64,000 nt of DNA from Malurus cyaneus samueli. Lineage: Eukaryota; Chordata; Aves; Passeriformes; Maluridae. Below the pieces are notes generated by a model that saw only the letters and a list, made by a program, of their open reading frames with translations, did not search any database and was not told the DNA's origin. Position numbers and translations under genes: made by a program. The DNA is taken from the NCBI GenBank assembly GCA_009741485.1, contig CM019218.1:51472352-51536351 (forward strand), written 5' to 3'. This document shows, in pieces, positions 11,117 to 22,160 of this stretch. How positions within the stretch are numbered: the first letter of the stretch is position 1; each line of letters starts with the position of its first letter.

Positions 11117-14100
11117 GCCCCGAGGGTGGGGACAGTGGCGCTGCCCCTCGGCCAAAAGGGACAGCGGTGCCTTCAGGGGCTGCTGGGGGTGGCAGAGGGG
11201 ACAGCGGTGCCTTCAGGGGGTGCTGGGGGTGGCAGAAGTGGCAACAGTGTCCCCAGGGGCTGTCAGCGGTGCTGGGGTGTCCAGGGCTGGTGGATTTTTA
11301 CCCATTTTTGTCCCTCAGAGCGGCTGGGGCGGGGATGGAGCGGGGTCTCTGCATCCGCCGGGGCGTTCGGGCTGTTCCTGCCCTGCTCGGGGCTCTGCTG
11401 CCCAAGGGGCAGTGGCACATCCTGTCCTGGGTGTCCTGAGAGCCCCAGGGAAGGATTTGGATCAAAAGGAGGCGCAGGGAGGAGAAACCAACACGGGGCT
11501 TTGCCCACAGCTCTGTGGTGTCATCTTTCCCTCCAACACCAACCCCTGTGCTCTCCCCGCACCCTCCGGGTGAGATTTCAGCAGGATTTGTCCTTATTCC
11601 CACCCTTCTCAACCCCATCTCACCCCGAGGGGCACGGGGGTGTCTGGGACAATCCCCTGGGCATGGTGGGACCCCTCCTTGCCCGGGCACCAGCCCAGCG
11701 TGCCCAAAGAGGGGCCAGCCAAACTCCAGCTCCCGCTCAGCAATAAAGGAATTAATTTATCTCCCCGTGGGATGAATGTGAAGCTGCAGCCAGACCCCCG
11801 AGGTGGAGGTTTCACCCCTCCCTCGCTGCTGCCAGCCTGCCTCAGCCCCGCTGCTGATTCCCCACAGAAATGCGAATTTTTGGTTTATCACGTCTGCCTG
11901 GCGGGCAGCAGGAGCTGCACAGCGAGCCGGGGGAAAGCGCAAGGTAATAGAGGTATTTATTAAAGCAGGGAGGAAATTTATATGCTATTCCTGCTTTTTC
12001 AGCTCTCACTCATCGCCGAGGGGAGAGGAGGAGTGGGCAGCCTGTGCAGGAAATCGCCAGGAGTCTGTTTTCTGCCCATTTGTCAGTCTGATGAACAAGA
12101 AAAATATGGGCAGGCTGGGTGAAGGAGAAATGGAGAGTCTGGAGGAGGCTGGAGCGTGTTTCTCCACGGCCAGGAGCAGCTCCAGGTTGATGGGGAAACC
12201 TCTCTGGATCCTTCTGGAGCTGGGGGTTGTGCCACCGGGGTTTGGGGGGTCTTGAGGTGGTGTTGGCAGCGAGATGGGGAGGGAGGGGAGGTGGAGAGGA
12301 GAGAGGGGCTGTGGGGAGGGGAAAGGTCTGGATGGAACAGGCTGGAGGAGAAAAGGGATTTTGGAAAGGGCAGGCTGGAGGAGAAAAGGGTCTCTGGATG
12401 GAACAGGCTGGAGGAGAAAAGGGATTTTGGAAAGGAGAGGCTGGAGGAGAAAGGTCTGGAGGGGATGGACTGGAGGAGGAGAAAAAGGGTTCTGGAGGGA
12501 ATGGCTGGAGGAAAAGAGGGACTCTGCAGGGGCCAGGCTGGAGGAGAAAAGGAATTTTGGAAAGGGCAGGATGGAGGAGAAATGGGTTCTGGAAGGAATT
12601 GGCTGGAGAGAAAAGGGGTTCTGGAGGGCAGGCTGGAGGGAAAAGATTGGAAAGCAGCTGGAGGAGAAAAGGGGTTCTGGAGGGAATGGCTGGAGGAGGA
12701 AAAGGGTTCTGGAGGAATGGCTGGAGGAAAAGAAAAAGGTTCTGGAGATGATGGCTGGAGGAGAAAAGGAAATTTGGAAAGGACAGTCTGGAAGAAAGGG
12801 GCCTGGAAAAGAAAATCAGGAGGAGAAAGGGTACTGGAGACAATCGGAGAAAGGACTGGAGGGACAGGCTGAGAGAAAAGGGTCTGGAGGACAGCTGAGG
12901 AGGAGAGGAATTTTGGAAAGTACAGGCTGAGGAGAAAGGGTTTGGAGGAATGGCTGGAGGAGGAGAAAAAGAGTTCTGGAGGGATGGGCTGGAGGAGAAA
13001 AAGATTCTGGAAAGGACAGTCTGGAAGAGAAAAGGGGCTCGAGAAAGAAAATCAGGAGGAGAAGGGGTACTGGAGGACAATCAGGAGGAGAAAGGGCACT
13101 GGGGGCAGTCGGAGGAAAAGGGGCACTGAGGGGACAATCTGGAGAGAAAAAGGGCACGTGAGGGCGACATATCTGAGGAAGAAAGGGCTACTGAGGGGAC
13201 TGGGCGTCAGAGACTAGGCCCTGGCAGGGGGATGAGGACTATCCCAGTGCCCAAAGCCTTCGCCCCAATCCCTGCACCCCCTGTCAGGAACTGCTGGAGC
13301 ACCGGAGTGTTTGGCATCTCCCGGAGAGGAGCACAGGGAAGCGCAAACCCCCCGGGTATTAAGTGCTAATAATTCCCTCCTTTCATTTGCAGTTATCCAC
13401 CCACGTGGAGAGAGGCCGGGATTCTGCTGACACTTTCTGGCTGGCAATTGAATGCTGCCTGAATCATCCAGCCAGGGCCATTTGTTCATAAAAGTAAGGA
13501 ATTGCTGTTTGAATCCTTTTATTGCCGCTAACGTGACACAGGCAGCCGTGATGGATTCGGGCTGGGGATGTGACACGAACGTGGCCGTGCTGGGAAGTGA
13601 CACAAATATGGGGGTTTGTGCTCCCTGCTGGGTGTGGGGTTAACACTGGGTCTGTCTGGGCTGCTGGGGCTGTGCAGGAGAAATCCTGGCCTCTCCCAAA
13701 TTGTTTTTTCCCTTCGAGGAGCAGCTTTTTCCTCTGGTATCAGGGTCTGGGCACCCCAGAGGGGGATTTGTCCCCCCAGCCCTGCATGTGATGGTGCAGA
13801 GGGAAGGGGGGAGTGTTTGAGGGTTTTAATCTTCTTGTCCCCAGAGCTGCTGGAGCGCCTGGACAGGGAGATGTTTTTCCTTTGGCAGAGACAAATGGGC
13901 AGAGCCAGACCCTCTGGCATCAGGCTGCTCCTTCTACACTGATGGGATAAAAACCTCCTGGTAGAAATCAGGATGTGATTAATTCCACGCTGTTTTTCCC
14001 CGAGTGCTGCTCACACAAACGAGAACTGATTTAAAATGAATCGAGCCAATTACTGCAGCGTTCCTAAACCAGCAGTGCCGGGGTGAGGGGGAACATCCCA

Positions 14101-14396
14101 GCTGCAGAGGGATGGGATCAGATGCTGAGATGCCCTCTGGGCCCCAGATTCCAGCTGTCTCAGTTCTGGGATAAGTCTGGCTGCTTTCCTCAGTTTGCAT
14201 CTGAATTTAGGTGGCAGCAGTGCCAGGTGGTGGTACCTGCTCTGGGTGATGCCAGGGTGGTCCCTGCTGGCTGAAAATGTTCCATATATTCACAGAAAAG
14301 TGGAAAGGAAGAACTCCTGGATGATTTTCCAACAGAAACTTATGAATGAGAGGATTTCTGCCGTGGAAGGGCTGGGTCTGTGGGGCTGGGTGAGGT
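11117..14396 (-). repeat. Right arm of large imperfect inverted repeat
   Basis: 3280 bp matching 4729-8904 in inverted orientation. The match ends cleanly at 14396, exactly opposite the base that follows the N gap, and the sequence then runs on into unrelated DNA. The inner boundary is at 11117 (opposite 8904). The least similar part is about 13185-13330. Confidence 0.95.
12255..13185 (+). repeat. CTCCTCCAG minisatellite, right arm copy
   Basis: The inverted counterpart of 6035-7450, about 500 bp shorter. The same CTGGAGGAGAAAAGGG unit is on the plus strand, with many one-base indels towards 13185. Confidence 0.92.
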
Positions 14397-14639
14397 TTGG
14401 GTTTTTGGTTGTCTGGCTGCTGCTCCTCCCCTGCCCACATATTTGGTAGAAATCTGTTCTGAACTTGCATGTTTTGGGTTTTTTAGAGATTTGATTGAGG
14501 AGAGTATCATCATTCTCCCCAGCAGCTGCTGCAGAAGGGCTGAGGGGAGAGCAGGGGGGTCCCTATTTTGGGACAGGTTTATTTTTCTCTTCCCATCCTC
14601 AGCTTCCAGACAAAGCAGCTCCTTTGCACCATGGATGAG

Positions 14640-14880
14640 CCCAGAGAACAGCAGAACCTCAGAATTAGTGAGGCTGGAAAAAGCTCTCCAGGATCATCAG
14701 GAAAAAAGATATTCTGGAAAGGACAATCTAGAGGAGAAAAGGAGCTCTGGAGGGGACAGGCTGGAGGATTAAATGAAGATCACCAAATCCAATCTGACTG
14801 GTCCCCACCTTGTCACCCAGCCCAGAGCACTGAGTGCCACATCCAGGAAATCCTTGATATCTCCATCTCCTCTTCACTCC
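14640..14880 (-). mobile_element. CR1-like fragment interrupted by two minisatellite units
   Basis: Antisense CR1 3' sequence (CAGAATTAGTGAGGCTGGAA, then after the interruption GATCACCAAATCC and AGCACTGAGTGCCACATCC). About 70 bp at 14700-14770 is two units of the same CTGGAGGAGAAAAGG minisatellite found in the inverted repeat arms. Confidence 0.65.
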
Positions 14881-15221
14881 AGGCAGGATCCACCTTGGGA
14901 ATGTCCCTTGCAGCAGAACAGGAGCACCATGGAGGTAAAACTGCTCTGCTGGGTGAATTCTCCCTGGTGCTGTGGGCAGTGGCACATCTGGAGAGGCAGC
15001 TGGATGGGCAGTGAGGGAGGGAACAGCCAGGAGGAATCGCTGCTGGAATTGCCACCGGAATCTGTGGGGCTGGACTCTGCTCGCTGCCCCTCCTTCCCAT
15101 GGGAATTTGGCTGCAAAGCCTCAGCCCATCCCTTTTGGGGAAAGGATTCAAACCCCATCCAGGCTCCCCAGAGTTCCGTGCCTTGGGATCACAGGCTGCC
15201 GTTATTCTCATCCAGGGCATT
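14881..15221. other. No gene seen
   Basis: Unique moderately GC-rich sequence between the CR1 fragment and the 12-bp minisatellite. No coding signal or recognisable repeat. Confidence 0.5.
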
Positions 15222-15645
15222 GTGGATTCCTTGTAAATTCCTTGAGGATTCCTTGAGGATTCCTTGCAGATTCCATGTGGATTCCTTGTGGATTCCTTAT
15301 GGATTCCTTATGGATTCCTTATGGATTCCTTGAGGATTTCTTGTGGATTCCTTGTGGATTTCTTGCAGATTCCTTGCAAATTCCTTGAGGATTTCTTGCA
15401 GATTCCTTATGGATTCCTTACTGATTCTATGTGAATTCCTTGAGGATTCCATGCAGATTCCTTATCAATTCCTTGAGGATTCTGTGAGGACTCTTTGTGA
15501 ATTCCTTGTGGATTCCATGTGGATTCCTTGCAAATTCCATATGGATTCCTTGAGGATTCCTTGCAGATTCCATGTGAATTCCTTATGGATTCCTTGTAGA
15601 TTCCTTGTGGATTTGTAGTGGATTTTTTTTGGATTCCTTGTGAAT
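15222..15645. repeat. Minisatellite, 12-bp unit GATTCCTTGTGG
   Basis: About 35 copies of GATTCCTTGTGG/GATTCCTTATGG variants in 424 bp. The multiple-of-three unit keeps reading frames open; not coding. Confidence 0.95.
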
Positions 15646-16710
15646 TCTCCCGGCATTGCTGCACAGAAAAAGGCAGCAGCTCTGGGCTACAGCTGCAGCG
15701 TTTAAAAATAATCCCAAACACGGGTTGGGTGCATGGCCAGGGCCGTTCAGGGTGTACAGGGCTCTGTTCCTGGAATAGTTTTCACTCCAGAGTCTGGAGG
15801 GGAACGTAAGGGGGATGCCGAGGGTTGCTTTGCACGTTCAGCTCGCTGTAAAACAGCCCTGGAGCCTCGAAAGGAGCTGAAGGAAACAGGCTTGGGGCTT
15901 TGGAGGGAAGAAAAAGAGGCTCCTGGGATGGGCAGAGTGGCCATGAATTATGCAGCACATCAGGGGTGGGGTTTGCTCCAGGGCAGTCCTGGCTGGGAAC
16001 CCCAAATTTGGGTGGGTGCAGAGGCAGGAGGGTGCCCGGAGAGCTGGGGATGGGGGCTGACCCCTTCACCCTCCCCAGGGCCCGGTGCTTTGGGGCAAAA
16101 GGTGATTCCTATCCTGAATTCCCATCCCAGGGGTGAGTTTTGGCCTTCCCACTGCTTTTGGTTGCTTTGGACCCCAAAAAGGAGGAAAAGCACCGGTGAG
16201 GGCAGGTGGGAGCAGGGCAGGGAGGGGAGAGGGTGAGGTTCTGGCAGTGATGGCCCCGGGATCGCTCTCCAGCCGCTCCACAACGAATTCACTGACACAG
16301 GGAACAATTTTTCCCTGACTCTGCCAATTCCATCACGACGCTGCCTGGAAGAGCCCCGCAGGAAGGAGGACTTGAACTCTGCGAAAAGCTCTCAGCTGAA
16401 GCTTTATTTAAGGCTACCTGGGGAAATCTTAAATATTAAAGGCTAAAAACCAGCGGCTGGGCAGCAAGGGCTGTGCCCTGCCTGCCTCTTTTTGCCTCTG
16501 AACACTTTTGGTGCTCCAGCTAATGGGGCTGTCACCTTGTGGGGATGGTGTCACCCACAGATCCCCCTTCCCATGGTTTTTGGGACATTTCCAGGCTTGT
16601 GCCTCCAAGAGCAGCATCGCCTTCCCCCAGCTGGCCACCAGCATCTCGTCCCCACGCCCAAGAGAAAGGACAAGGACTGAGCATCTGTGTTTTTCTCTGT
16701 GCTGCTTCTG
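15646..16710. other. No gene seen; intergenic 3' of RH2
   Basis: Unique GC-rich sequence. One AATAAA in RH2 sense at 16403-16408 could end a longer RH2 transcript. No splice-bounded coding segment. Confidence 0.45.
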
Positions 16711-17631
16711 TTTATTTCTTATTTGTTTAATCCCTACTCCTTGACTGCAAACGTCCTTGTGCTGACATGAGATTATTTATTTATAAAATATGTACAGGAA
16801 AGCGCTCGGGTCCCGGCCCCACCCTCCAAGGTTGGCCGTGCCTGTCCAGCCGCAGCAGAGGTGGAAGGGATTTCTCTGCCTCGGAGTCGGGGAGAGGAGG
16901 AGAAAGGAAAGGGCTGACAGGGATAGAGACTTCAAAAGACGTGAGCAAATATTTACAGGATCCAAGACAAAAAAATGTATCTACAGTGTTGTCTTGGGGA
17001 TAGAGGGAGTAGGGCTGGAAGCGGAGCCCGCTCATAGCTCTGTTTGTTATATTGATTTATAGAGATCGTGGGAATCGATTCCTGCTGGGAATCCTGATGG
17101 GATTGGTGGCTCTGGAGAGCCTCGGGCTCGGGCCCCGGGGAGGGGCAGATGGGGCCACCCAGCCACGGGGTCCTGCTGCTGGGGCTTTGCCAGAATATTG
17201 AGATTTTTGCAAGTGAGGGCTGGATGATCCTGCAACACTCCCTGGAGCCCAGGGAAGGGGGATGCTGGAGGACAGTGGGATTCAGGCAGGGAAAGGTTCG
17301 GGGGTCCCCACCGACCACTGCTGCTGTTTGATCACCATGGGGGCAGGTAGGGACAGTCCCCCGGAGGTGACACACTCCTGGGAGCTGGCACAGAGCCCTG
17401 GGCTCCCCGGGGTCAGTGTGGCAGAGCTCAGAGTGCCACGTGTGGGTCCCCATGGTTTTGTGGGGTGGGGTCTGCGCAAGGGGTGCTACGGCAGGATGGG
17501 GGTGCTACGGCAGGACAGGCACGGCTAAATTCTCCTGCAGGGGAGGGGGCCGGGGCGCGAGGGAGTGGCTGTGGGGGTTCTGTCTGGGTCCCCGAGCTCA
17601 GCAGGTCACCCCAGTTCAAACTGTCCATGCT
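16711..17631 (-). other. RH2: Probable RH2 3' UTR with candidate poly(A) signals
   Basis: Non-coding sequence directly downstream of the RH2 stop on the minus strand. AATAAA hexamers in the RH2 sense lie at 16776-16781 and 16711-16716, in an AT-rich patch after about 850 bp of GC-rich sequence. Which is used cannot be decided from sequence, and a site closer to the stop is possible. Confidence 0.4.
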
Positions 17632-17763
17632 CTATGCGGGTGATACTTGGCTGGAGGAGACGGAGGAGACCTCGGTCTTGCTCTGGGATACGGCGGACGA
17701 GGTGTCATCATCCCCAAAGGGGTTCTTGCCGCAGCAGATCGTGGTGATCATGCAGTTACGGAA
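17632..17763 (-). CDS. RH2: RH2 exon 5 (C-terminal tail and stop)
   Basis: 132 nt including TAG (complement of 17632-17634). It encodes [15 protein letters not shown] with the palmitoylation-type CC pair, followed by a Ser/Thr/Val-rich tail ending QVSPA. Confidence 0.98.
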   Translation of the reverse strand, partial: FRNCMITTICCGKNPFGDDDTSSAVSQSKTEVSSVSSSQVSPA

Positions 17764-20700
17764 CTGGGGAGGGGACAGAAATGACCATGGTGGCACTGGA
17801 GGGCCAGCAGGGATCGAGACCCAACCCCTTCCAGAAGGAGCCACGTGCCCAAGGAGCCCCCAAATGCGCTGCTCGGCCCCAGGAGGTCTCACCTGTTTGT
17901 TCATGAGCACGTAGATGATGGGGTTGTAGAGGGAGGAGCTCTTGGAGAAGAAGGCAGGCACTGCCATCAGCGTGGCTGTGAAGTCGGCGCCCTTGTTGGT
18001 GAAGATCCAGAACGCCACCACGGCGTAGGGCGTCCAGGCCAGCATGAAGCCCAGCACCATCAGGATCACCATCCGCGTCACCTCCTTCTCCGCCTTCTGG
18101 GTCGTGGCCGATTCCTGCTGCTGGGCAGCTGCCTGTGGGCAGAGAGAGTGGTGAGGGGCACTGCCCACCCCTGGCTCATGACCCCCGAGTCACCCACCCC
18201 ATTCCATCAGTCCCCTCCGGCCGTTACCTCCCGGACTTTGCAAACGAGGCGCCCGTAGGAGAAGAAGATGATGATGACGGGGATGACGAAGTGGATGACG
18301 AACATGTAGAGCACGTAGGACTCGTTGTGGAAGTCGGGGTTGTGGGTGTAGTAGTCGGGCCCGCAGGAGCACTGCATCCCCTCCGGGATGTACCTGGTGG
18401 GGAGAAAGGTCGGGATCTTCACCAGGATTCACCTTGGGGATGACAGGGATGGAATTCGCTGAGGATGGGGGGTGCTGGAAGGGTGGCACGTGTGGTTTGG
18501 GTGAGCTCAGGCATGCAGTGGAACTCCCTCCCTGCCACGGGAATAGGATATTCATTTCCTCTCTCCAAGGCTGAGCACTTCCCTGCTGGGATGGACGGAC
18601 CCAGGTGGGATTCCAGGTGCTGCTGGGAACGCTCAGACTCACCTGGACCATCCGAAGAGCGGTGGGGCAGCGCAGGAAATGGCCATGACCCAGGTGAAGA
18701 CGATGCCCATGATGGCGTGGCTGGCCGAGAAGCGGAAGTTGCCCATGGGCTTGCAGATGACGATGTAGCGCTCGATGGCCAGGACAACCAGGGACCACAG
18801 GGCGACCTGGCCTGTGGGGAGGAGAGGGAGAGCCCACGGAGCTGTCAGAGCTCCTCTGGGCTTCACTGTCCCTTCATGGATCCAGAGGGGAGCAGAGGGA
18901 GCTGGGGAGCAGCGTGGGATAAGCAGCATCCCCCCTAAATAACTGGGAATTCTCCATCCGTAGTGTGAAAAAAGCTCTGGGAGCTGAGGGGGTGCTGGGG
19001 GCAGAGGAGGGGTCACCGTGGGGTTTTTAACAAAGGAAGAATCACGGGGGTGAATCCCACCTGGGCGTGGGGAAGCACAATTCCCAGCACTGCTGCCAGA
19101 TGCCTCCAAACCTGTTGATCCCTCGAAATGTGCATTTCAGGAGTTTTCTGCTGGCGCTGGATCGGGGAGGGGGAGGCGTGGAGAGCGGGGGCTGTGTGGG
19201 TGGGCAAACGTGCACATGTATTTATGAGGGATAATTAAACTTCAGGCGATTTGGGAGCGTTTAGTCGGTGCTGTAAGCCTGCTAATGCCCCCAGCTGTGA
19301 TAAGCTGCTGATAACGACACCCTGCGCTGGGATTCGCTGGGGACCTGCTGCTCCTTTCCCATCCAGATTCCTTCCCCGGAAACAGGAGCAGCCTCCTCCT
19401 CCTCCCCTGAGAGGTACAAACACCGAAATGGCAAAACAACGCTGCCCAAGGCTCGCTGAGCAGGGATGGGGCAGATTTTCTGACCCCAAAACCAAGCCTT
19501 TCCTTGTTCCTTGACTTGGATCAGGGCGTTCAACTGTGCCTTTGGCAGAATATTTGTATTTTTTAAATGTGTATTTTAAGAGCAGCATCACTGTGGGAAA
19601 CAGCCCCATTTAGGGGAAGGAAGGCAAAGTGTTTGTGGTGGTTGTGGATCTCTAAAACAAGGGCTGCTGGCTGTCAGATCCGTCCCGAGGTGTGGCGTGG
19701 GCAGGGCTGGCTGTGTGGGCACAGGGAGTGAATTCTCCCTGTTTTTCCACAAGGCAAAGCGTTGGCGGCTCTCCTGCCCCTGTGAAATGCCTTAAGGAAA
19801 ATTCCAAGGGCACCCAAATTTGGACAGATCTGAGCCATCCCCACGGAGCCTGGGAATCACCCTGGATCCTTTCGCCCCTGGATAAGCTCCGAGCCCTCTT
19901 GTATCTCTGTGCCTGCAGCTCTTCCTTGGGTTTCCTTCCTGGGGGATTTCTCTTCCCCTTCTAAACCCTCCATTTCCCCAAAAAGGGAAGCCTTTGGGCA
20001 ATGAAACAATCATGGAATCACTAAGATTGGAAAAAGACCTCTGAGATGATCAAGCCCAAGCCTGTGCTTGGCCCAAGCCGCTTGGCGTTGATTCAGGAAC
20101 ACGCTGTGGTCATCCCTGGCAGGTCTCTGATAACCACTAGTGACCAGTACGGCCAGGTGACCCCAGCCTGGATTTGCCAACGAGTCTCCCTTCCTTTCCC
20201 TGCCACAATGATGTGGAGACTTCTTGCTGTCAAGATCAAACACGCCAAAATCTGCTTTTTCCCCATGAAAGTGGGGAGCAGGGTGCAGGGCGAGCCCCAC
20301 GCAAGGGAGAACAATGCTGCACACCCCAACAGCGCCACGAAGGGATGGAACCAGACTCCCAAAGCTGTGGAGAAGAAAGTCCCAAGCCCTTTATCCCCAA
20401 CCCTTACCTCCCAGCGTGGCAAAGAACCCCTCCACGGCACAGCCAATGGGCCCGAAGACGAAGTAGCCATTCCAGGCGGTGTAGAAGGTGACGGTGAAGC
20501 CGAAGCAGGCCATGCACAGGTCAGCCACCGCCAGGTTGACCAGGATGTAGTTGAGCGGCTGCCGGAGCTTCTTGTGCTTGAAGGTGACCAGGAGGGTGAG
20601 GAAGTTGATGGGGAAGCCGGTGGAGATGAGGAAGAAGATGTAGCAGCAGACGACGCGGTATTTCCAGGGCTCGGCCAGGTAGTACTGCGGGTACTCGAAG

Positions 20701-20768
20701 GGGCTCCGCACCACCCCGGTCTTGTTGGACATAGGCACGTAGAAATTGATCCCCTCCGTCCCGTTCAT
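17632..20768 (-). CDS. RH2: RH2 cone opsin (green-type visual pigment), complete, 5 exons
   Basis: Retinal-binding G-protein-coupled receptor of cone outer segments; it absorbs light and activates cone transducin. Exons are 20768-20408, 18811-18643, 18393-18228, 18132-17893 and 17763-17632, i.e. 361, 169, 166, 240 and 132 nt. The first four match the classical rhodopsin exon sizes exactly, and all introns are GT-AG. The product is 355 aa, the usual RH2 length, with seven membrane segments. Visible key residues: MNGTEG start with an N-glycosylation site, counterion E113, ERY at 134-136, disulphide C110/C187, retinal Schiff-base K296 and NPIIY at 302-306. Q122 and P189 mark a cone RH2 pigment rather than rod rhodopsin (E122, I189). 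The C-terminus ends SSQVSPA with many Ser/Thr kinase targets. No disabling change is seen. A rod rhodopsin identity is ruled out by these residues. Confidence 0.98.
17893..18132 (-). CDS. RH2: RH2 exon 4 (third cytoplasmic loop, TM6, TM7)
   Basis: 240 nt. It encodes [20 protein letters not shown] (the transducin-contacting loop), TM6, and TM7 with [16 protein letters not shown], which holds the chromophore-binding K296 and the NPxxY motif. Donor GT is at 17892-17891. Confidence 0.98.
18228..18393 (-). CDS. RH2: RH2 exon 3 (second extracellular loop, TM5)
   Basis: 166 nt. It encodes [15 protein letters not shown], with the disulphide C187 and the cone-type P189, then TM5 ending KVRE at residue 232. 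It ends in phase 0, with donor GT at 18227-18226. Confidence 0.98.
18643..18811 (-). CDS. RH2: RH2 exon 2 (TM3-TM4)
   Basis: 169 nt between the acceptor CAG (18814-18812) and donor GT (18642-18641). It encodes GQVALW, including Q122, then the ERY motif and TM4 ending GWSR. Phases 1 and 2 match the rhodopsin family. Confidence 0.98.
20005..20075 (-). mobile_element. Short CR1-like fragment in RH2 intron 1
   Basis: Reads ATCATGGAATCACTAAGATT then GGAAAAAGACCTCTGAGATG, the antisense of the 3' end common to avian CR1 copies. The remaining roughly 1.5 kb of intron 1 shows no other feature. Confidence 0.55.
20408..20768 (-). CDS. RH2: RH2 exon 1 (residues 1-121, N-terminus to TM3 start)
   Basis: The ATG (complement of 20766-20768) is the first in the frame and gives MNGTEG, the opsin N-terminus. 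The exon carries TM1, TM2 and the start of TM3, including the LAVAD motif with D83 and counterion E113. It ends in phase 1 inside the second Gly of ATLGG, with the donor GT at 20407-20406. Confidence 0.98.
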
Positions 20769-20991
20769 CCTGCCCTGCGCTGCCGGAGGGGTTTTCCGCA
20801 ATTAACCGCGTTTCAGCCCCGATTAATTAAAAAAAGGGACGCCCCACCCCCTCCCAAAAATGAGCAGTGAGAGGATCCCCCTCGGAAGTAAAAAATGAAC
20901 GGGTTGTGAGGAGCAGCGGAAGGTGAGGGGATGGAGGTGGTGCCCTGCCCTGCGCCGTGCCGGGGGCTGGCGGTGCCGCGCCCCGGGGTGG

Positions 20992-20998
20992 TTTTATA
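20992..20998 (-). promoter_or_regulatory. RH2: RH2 TATA box
   Basis: TATAAAA on the minus strand, 224 bp upstream of the RH2 ATG. It predicts a start of transcription near 20965 and a 5' UTR of about 200 nt with no intron. No other TATA motif lies between it and the ATG. Confidence 0.7.
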
Positions 20999-21130
20999 CC
21001 CTCCGGCCTCCTCCGGGGAGGGGGGAGGCTGATGAGGGGCTCGGCTAACTTTGTGTGACAAGGGCAACGGGATTGAGAGGGGTTGATGGTTTAAGCACCC
21101 TCTAAGCAGCCGGTTGGCCCCAAAACCTGC

Positions 21131-21164
21131 ATTAAAGCGTATTAATTGCCATTAAGTGTTTAAT
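21131..21164. promoter_or_regulatory. Homeodomain-core cluster upstream of RH2
   Basis: Four ATTA/TAAT cores in 34 bp (starting at 21131, 21141, 21151 and 21161), about 135-165 bp upstream of the RH2 TATA box. Photoreceptor genes are commonly driven by homeodomain factors such as CRX/OTX, so this is a reasonable proximal enhancer candidate. Two further GGATTA sites in RH2 sense are at 21944-21949 and 22155-22160. Confidence 0.4.
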
Positions 21165-22160
21165 GTTGTTTGAGGTGTTGGGGGGAGGAAGGGATGGGCT
21201 GGGGAAGAGGGGCAAAGGTGGGAGGAGCAGTGGGGACTTTGGGAGGGGCCGCTGTGGAAATGGGGCAGTGCTGGGGTTCACGGTGTGTCACAGGCTTTGA
21301 GGTGTCCCTGGGTGGCTGAAGGACCCCGTGAGACCACCTGGGGACTGAGGAGTGGCCAGCTTTGTCCCACTGACCTTGGGGAGGTCACTCGAGGGGGACT
21401 GGACTGAGCTCTGTGGGTCTGAGCTGTTGGCTGGGCTGTGTGTCCGGTGTCTGGTTCGGTGTGGAGCCACTGGTGTCCCCATCCCAGAGCAAATCCGGGC
21501 TCTGCTGACATGGCCAAGGGTCTGGAACTGGGTTGAGGTAGGAGAAGAAACTGCTTCCCATCCCAAAGTTGATAATTCTTTGGTAAATGCAGGGTTTTGG
21601 GGCAGGGCTCTTGGTTCTGTGACCCTGATCACACCGCTAGTTGTTCCATGGGTCAAAGGATGGCAGAAATGTCCTGAACCCGCTCCATAGAGTGCAGAGA
21701 GACCAGTCCAGCCTGGCAGAGCAGGAGGGATGGAAGGAAGGTTCTCCCAGGCTCTCAGCACAGTGTGGGATCCCCATCCCAGCACACACAACCCCGGGAA
21801 ACCCTTCCCAGCAGGGCCAACACCAGCTTGGAGCACCAACTCTCCATCTCATCCAAGTTCTTCTTCCCCAATTCTTCCTTCTGGGTCATGGGTGCTCCTT
21901 CTCCAGGGGTCCTGCCTAAGGCGCCTTAGGGAAGCTCTTCCCTTAATCCCGAGGATGTGGGGCGTTAAGGGAGCTGATCGGATAACGAGGTAAGCTGGAC
22001 CTCCTCCTCCTCCTCCTCCTCGCTGCCCTCCCCAAGACACAGCCCATGGAAAAAGTCACCGCTGTCCCGTGCCATGAATGAGGTCCCCTGCACTCCTGGA
22101 ACGCCTCCGAGGATGGGAGCGGAAGGCTAAGGGGTGTTGGGATGGGTGGTGTCCTAATCC

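Noticed and set aside
12010..13080. 356-residue minus-strand frame rich in Phe/Ser/Pro
   Set aside because: Antisense reading of the CTCCTCCAG array.
15222..15645. Regularly spaced 12-bp repeats resembling an array
   Set aside because: No unique spacers between units, and the genome is vertebrate, so not a CRISPR array.
17845..18443. Plus-strand frames rich in Glu/Val/His across RH2
   Set aside because: Antisense shadows of RH2 exons 3 and 4.
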